From JBCBWG01 sp964579305 (GTDB lineage Bacteria > Pseudomonadota > Alphaproteobacteria > Rhizobiales > Hyphomicrobiaceae), in contig CAZOGY010000068.1 in the NCBI GenBank assembly GCA_964579305.1, positions 1 to 20,010 on the forward strand: a stretch of DNA of 20,010 nucleotides, written 5' to 3'. Under the pieces are notes generated by a model. It worked only from the letters and a program-made list of their open reading frames with translations. It was not told the DNA's origin and did not search any database. The translations under genes were made by a program, and so were the position numbers. Positions 17,304-20,010 of this stretch are shown piece after piece; position 1 is the first letter of the stretch; the number at the start of each line of letters is the position of its first letter.

Positions 17304-18710
17304 ATGGCCCACACCGCTGCGCTGCAGGGCACAGCCGCCGCGTCCAGACCGCGCATCGCCGTGATCCTCAAAGGTTATCCGCGGCTTTCAGAGACGTTCA
17401 TCGCACAAGAGTTGCACGGCCTTGAGCAGCGTGGTTTCGATCTGGCGTTTTTCTCCATGCGCCATCCAACCGACGGCAAGACGCATCCAATCCACGCCGA
17501 GATCCGCGCTCCTGTGGTGTACTTGCCCGAATACTTGCACCACGAACCGATCCGCGTCCTTCGCGGGTTATGGCACGTGATGCGCCGGCCAACATTCAAG
17601 CCGGCGCTGAAGGCCTGGCTCGCCGATCTCTGGCGGGATCCCACACCCAATCGCGTCCGCCGCTTTGGTCAGGCCTGTGTTATGGCCGCCGAATTGCCAG
17701 ACGACATCGGCCACATCTACGCGCATTTCATCCACACACCCGGTTCGGTCGCCCGCTATACGCATCTGCTGAGCGAACGTGCCTGGTCGTGTTCCGCTCA
17801 CGCCAAGGACATCTGGACGTCGCCGGATTGGGACCTCAAACGCAAACTGCAAAGCTGTGACTGGGTCGCCACCTGCACCGCTGTTGGCCACGCCCATCTG
17901 AGGGACTTGGCCGCACCGCGCGATAACGTCCACCTCGTCTACCACGGGCTTGACCTGAGCCGCTTTCCGCCAGCCCCGAAGCGCTCGGAAAATGAGGCGC
18001 GCGATGGATCAGACCGCAGCGCGCCCATCCGCTTGCTGTCCGTTGGCCGGGCCGTTGAGAAAAAGGGTTTCGATACTTTGCTCGCTGCCCTCGCCCAGCT
18101 TCCAGCGGACCTGCACTGGCACTACTCACACATTGGCGGTGGACCGCTTTTGAAAAAGCTGAAAGCCCAGGCAGATGCGCTTGGGATTTCATCACGCATC
18201 GACTGGCGCGGCGCCCAACCGCAAACCGATGTCTTGGCCGCTTACCGCTCCCATGACTTGTTCGTACTGCCCTGCCGTATCGCGGCAGACGGCGATCGCG
18301 ACGGCCTGCCCAACGTCCTCGTCGAGGCCCAAAGCCAGGCAATGGCATGTGTTTCGACGCCCATTTCAGCGATCCCCGAATTGATCCGCGATGGTGAAAC
18401 AGGCCGCCTCGTGCCGCCCAACGCGCCGGAGGCATTGGCAAACGCCATTGCAGACTTGGCACGCGATCGCTCGACGCGCATTGCCCTGGCGCTGGCCGGC
18501 ATGCACCGTGTGCGTACCGCATTTGACATGCACCGCGGGCTCGACGTCCTCGCGGCCCTCTTTCCCGACCACGTGCGCCCCGTTGGCCACCAGGGCGGCC
18601 AGCCCGACGAGGCTCTTCCAGCAAGCCCAGACCTGGCGCATCGCAAAGAGGCAGAAGCGGCCCAAAGCCACGATACGCACACCCCCCCGGCCGAGGCGGC
18701 AGCGCCATGA
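17304..18710 (+). CDS. Glycosyltransferase family 4
   Basis: A 468-residue GT-B enzyme, probably transferring a sugar from a nucleotide donor with retention of configuration. The N-terminal domain begins with IAVILKGYPRLSETFI (18-33), the 'YPxxSETFI' pattern common in exopolysaccharide GT4 enzymes. AHFIHTPG (140-147) and SAHAKDIW (164-171) follow. The donor domain has LLSVGRAVEKKGFD (244-257), HIGGGPL (276-282) and DGDRDGLPNVLVEAQ (329-343). In the EX7E signature the first acidic residue is Asp333 rather than Glu, with Glu341 kept, a substitution seen in this subgroup as I recall. The C-terminal tail (about 430-468) is rich in Ala, Pro, Gln and His and probably disordered. The start at 17304 is chosen because the conserved domain begins soon after; no strong ribosome site is visible. 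Its stop overlaps the next glycosyltransferase start (ATGA), so the two are likely co-translated. Confidence 0.9.
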   Translation: MAHTAALQGTAAASRPRIAVILKGYPRLSETFIAQELHGLEQRGFDLAFFSMRHPTDGKTHPIHAEIRAPVVYLPEYLHHEPIRVLRGLWHVMRRPTFKPALKAWLADLWRDPTPNRVRRFGQACVMAAELPDDIGHIYAHFIHTPGSVARYTHLLSERAWSCSAHAKDIWTSPDWDLKRKLQSCDWVATCTAVGHAHLRDLAAPRDNVHLVYHGLDLSRFPPAPKRSENEARDGSDRSAPIRLLSVGRAVEKKGFDTLLAALAQLPADLHWHYSHIGGGPLLKKLKAQADALGISSRIDWRGAQPQTDVLAAYRSHDLFVLPCRIAADGDRDGLPNVLVEAQSQAMACVSTPISAIPELIRDGETGRLVPPNAPEALANAIADLARDRSTRIALALAGMHRVRTAFDMHRGLDVLAALFPDHVRPVGHQGGQPDEALPASPDLAHRKEAEAAQSHDTHTPPAEAAAP

Positions 18711-19876
18711 CCCGGGTTCTGTTCTGGGTGCAGCACGTCAAAGGCGTCGGCCACGTTTATCGGACCAACAGGATCATTTCCGCGATGAAGGCGGACGGGT
18801 TCGACGTGACCGTTGTCAACGGCGGCATGCCGATCACAAACTTCGCGTTCGATGCCAAGAGCGTTGTGCAACTGGAACCGGTGAAAGCTGCAAAGGGCAG
18901 CTTTAAAGACCTGATCGACGCCACCGGCGCACCAATGACCGATGCGCTCAAGGCTGCGCGCGCCCAAAAGCTCTGCGCGGCTTTGGCGGACGTTGCGCCC
19001 GACATCGTGATGACTGAGACGTTTCCCTTCGGCCGCCGCAACTTCCGCTTCGAGTTGCTGCCCTTCTTGAAGGCCGCCCAAGCCATGCAGCCGCGCCCGA
19101 TGATCGCAGCATCGGTGCGAGATATCCTGCAGGCGCCAAGCGCGCGCGAACGGGCGCAAGCCCAGGTCCAATTTTTCAAAGACTATTTCGACGTGCTGCT
19201 TGTCCACGCCGATCCCAAGTTGGCCCAGGTCACGGCAAGTTTTCCCGAACTCGAAGCGATCGCAGACCGTACCGTGACCACCGGCCTCGTGGTGCCCCAA
19301 CTGCCCGCCCAACCCGTGCCAGACAGCGAACGGGCCGACGTTATCGTCTCTGTTGGCGGCGGCGCCTTTGGCCATGAGGTCTTCACAGCCGCGATCGCCG
19401 CCAAGCCGATGACAAAACTTGCAGACGCAAAGTGGTTGCTGCTGGCAGGGACGAACACACCCGCCGACATTTTCGCCGCGTTGCAGACGCAGTGTCAGGC
19501 CGCAGGGATCCGGCTTGAGACGCACTTACGGGATTTGGCCAACGCCATGCGATCCGCCCGAGTTTCGGTGCAGATGTCGGGTTACAACACGATCGCAGAC
19601 GCCTTCGTCGCCGGTTGCCGGATCGTCGCGGTCCCCTTCGAAGATGGGCACGAAACAGAGCAATACGAGCGCGCACAGCGACTTGCCGCGCACAGCCTCG
19701 CCGAAGTCATCCGCTTGCGCGACTTAACAACACAGCGCCTCGCCAAGGCCATCGATACGGCAATCGACCGACCGCCGCCCGGGCTTGAGCTCAATCTCGA
19801 CGGCGCACGCACGACCGCGCGCGTCATGCGCGAACGCTATGAACAATTCCGCATGTCGTCGGCGTCTGGCTCCTGA
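18707..19876 (+). CDS. Glycosyltransferase, COG4671-like (GT-B fold), second copy
   Basis: A 389-residue soluble protein of the same broad group as the enzyme at 15885, but clearly diverged. The N-terminal VLFWVQHVKGVGHVYRTNRI (4-23) matches the family's 'VQH..G.GH..R' loop, with Val-Tyr where Leu-Arg is usual. VNGGMPI (37-43) and TETFPFGRRNFRFELLPFL (103-121) are strong family landmarks as I remember them. The donor domain starts at VIVSVGGGAFG (212-222), with QMSGYNTIADA (289-299) and PFEDGHETEQYERAQRL (310-326) near the nucleotide-sugar site. It overlaps the GT4 gene by 4 bp, suggesting a shared pathway. The stop is followed 28 bp later by the second copy of the 99-bp repeat. Donor and acceptor are unknown. 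Confidence 0.85.
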   Translation: MTRVLFWVQHVKGVGHVYRTNRIISAMKADGFDVTVVNGGMPITNFAFDAKSVVQLEPVKAAKGSFKDLIDATGAPMTDALKAARAQKLCAALADVAPDIVMTETFPFGRRNFRFELLPFLKAAQAMQPRPMIAASVRDILQAPSARERAQAQVQFFKDYFDVLLVHADPKLAQVTASFPELEAIADRTVTTGLVVPQLPAQPVPDSERADVIVSVGGGAFGHEVFTAAIAAKPMTKLADAKWLLLAGTNTPADIFAALQTQCQAAGIRLETHLRDLANAMRSARVSVQMSGYNTIADAFVAGCRIVAVPFEDGHETEQYERAQRLAAHSLAEVIRLRDLTTQRLAKAIDTAIDRPPPGLELNLDGARTTARVMRERYEQFRMSSASGS

Positions 19877-19904
19877 TGCCTGTCGCCTTCAAACGGAACC
19901 ACTG

Positions 19905-20003
19905 ATGCATGTCGCGTCCAATCGGATTCACGCCCCAAGGCCGCAAAGCGGCCCAGGCCATCGATGTTCGTGTTCGAAACATCGACACGAAAACGGCCCG
20001 CCC
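19905..20003 (+). repeat. 99-bp structured repeat, copy 2
   Basis: An inverted copy of 51-149 (92/99 identical, no gaps), 28 bp past the stop of the last glycosyltransferase. In the gene's sense it forms GGCCGC-AAA-GCGGCC (19939-19953, perfect six-pair stem) and TCGATGTT / AACATCGA (19961-19985, eight pairs, nine-base loop). Immediately after, CCC CAC GGG (20002-20010) starts a third GC hairpin cut by the window end, preceded by an AAAA tract at 19990-19993. With the sequence beyond the window this could be a bidirectional terminator. It has the same orientation relative to its upstream gene as copy 1. Confidence 0.9.
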
Positions 20004-20010
20004 CCACGGG

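Noticed and set aside
18242..19525. A 427-codon open frame on the minus strand opposite two glycosyltransferase genes
   Set aside because: It spans the junction of two well-supported plus-strand genes with recognisable motifs, and its translation shows no domain. Long antisense frames are expected in GC-rich DNA.
1..20010. Composite transposon or integrative element bounded by the inverted repeats
   Set aside because: There is no transposase, recombinase or visible target duplication, and the gene content is ordinary metabolic and envelope genes. Both repeats fit better as gene 3'-end elements.
1..20010. CRISPR array, tRNA or rRNA genes
   Set aside because: I found no spaced direct repeats and no recognisable tRNA or rRNA segments when reading the intergenic regions. 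A covariance search could still find a small RNA I missed.

Overview
The window looks like a chromosomal segment of an alphaproteobacterium, with Hyphomicrobiales-like gene families. It is GC-rich in every gene, with long antisense open frames typical of such DNA. Several products resemble families common in that class: a ScsB/DsbD-type reductase with a redoxin partner, an oligopeptide/oligosaccharide-type ABC importer, and 'predicted glycosyl transferase' proteins of the COG4671 type. This assignment is inference from family resemblance. I saw no rRNA, tRNA, transposase, integrase, phage gene or CRISPR array.

Layout. Bases 1-220 hold one copy of a 99-bp structured repeat (51-149). Next come three minus-strand genes: a dynamin-type GTPase (221-1114), a periplasmic redoxin (1289-1921) and a large DsbD/ScsB-like thiol-disulfide electron transporter (2025-4382). 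The last two probably form one operon. A 160-bp divergent region with a 6-2-6 palindrome leads to a plus-strand 816-residue membrane protein (4543-6993). Its ends look like the two halves of a serine alpha/beta-hydrolase, and about seven or more membrane helices lie between them. It converges on a minus-strand di-haem cytochrome c peroxidase/MauG-family gene (7043-8203). That gene is divergent from an exported, cysteine-containing TPR protein (8408-9007).

From 9355 to 15588 four plus-strand genes overlap by 4 bp each (ATGA): a double ATPase, a large family-5 solute-binding protein and two permeases, together a complete ABC importer. After 296 bp come three glycosyltransferases (15885-19876): a COG4671-like enzyme, a GT4 enzyme and a second COG4671-like enzyme. 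The last two also overlap by 4 bp.

How the genes fit together. The first part is rich in extracytoplasmic redox functions (DsbD-like, redoxin, di-haem peroxidase). The second part couples uptake of a peptide- or saccharide-like solute to a small set of glycosyltransferases of unknown product. The most unusual non-coding feature is the 99-bp element. It occurs in inverted orientation at the two ends, 92/99 identical without gaps, each copy just downstream of a gene's stop and in the same orientation relative to that gene. It carries two hairpins whose pairing is largely kept despite substitutions. It looks like a dispersed 3'-end RNA/DNA repeat family rather than the ends of a transposon.
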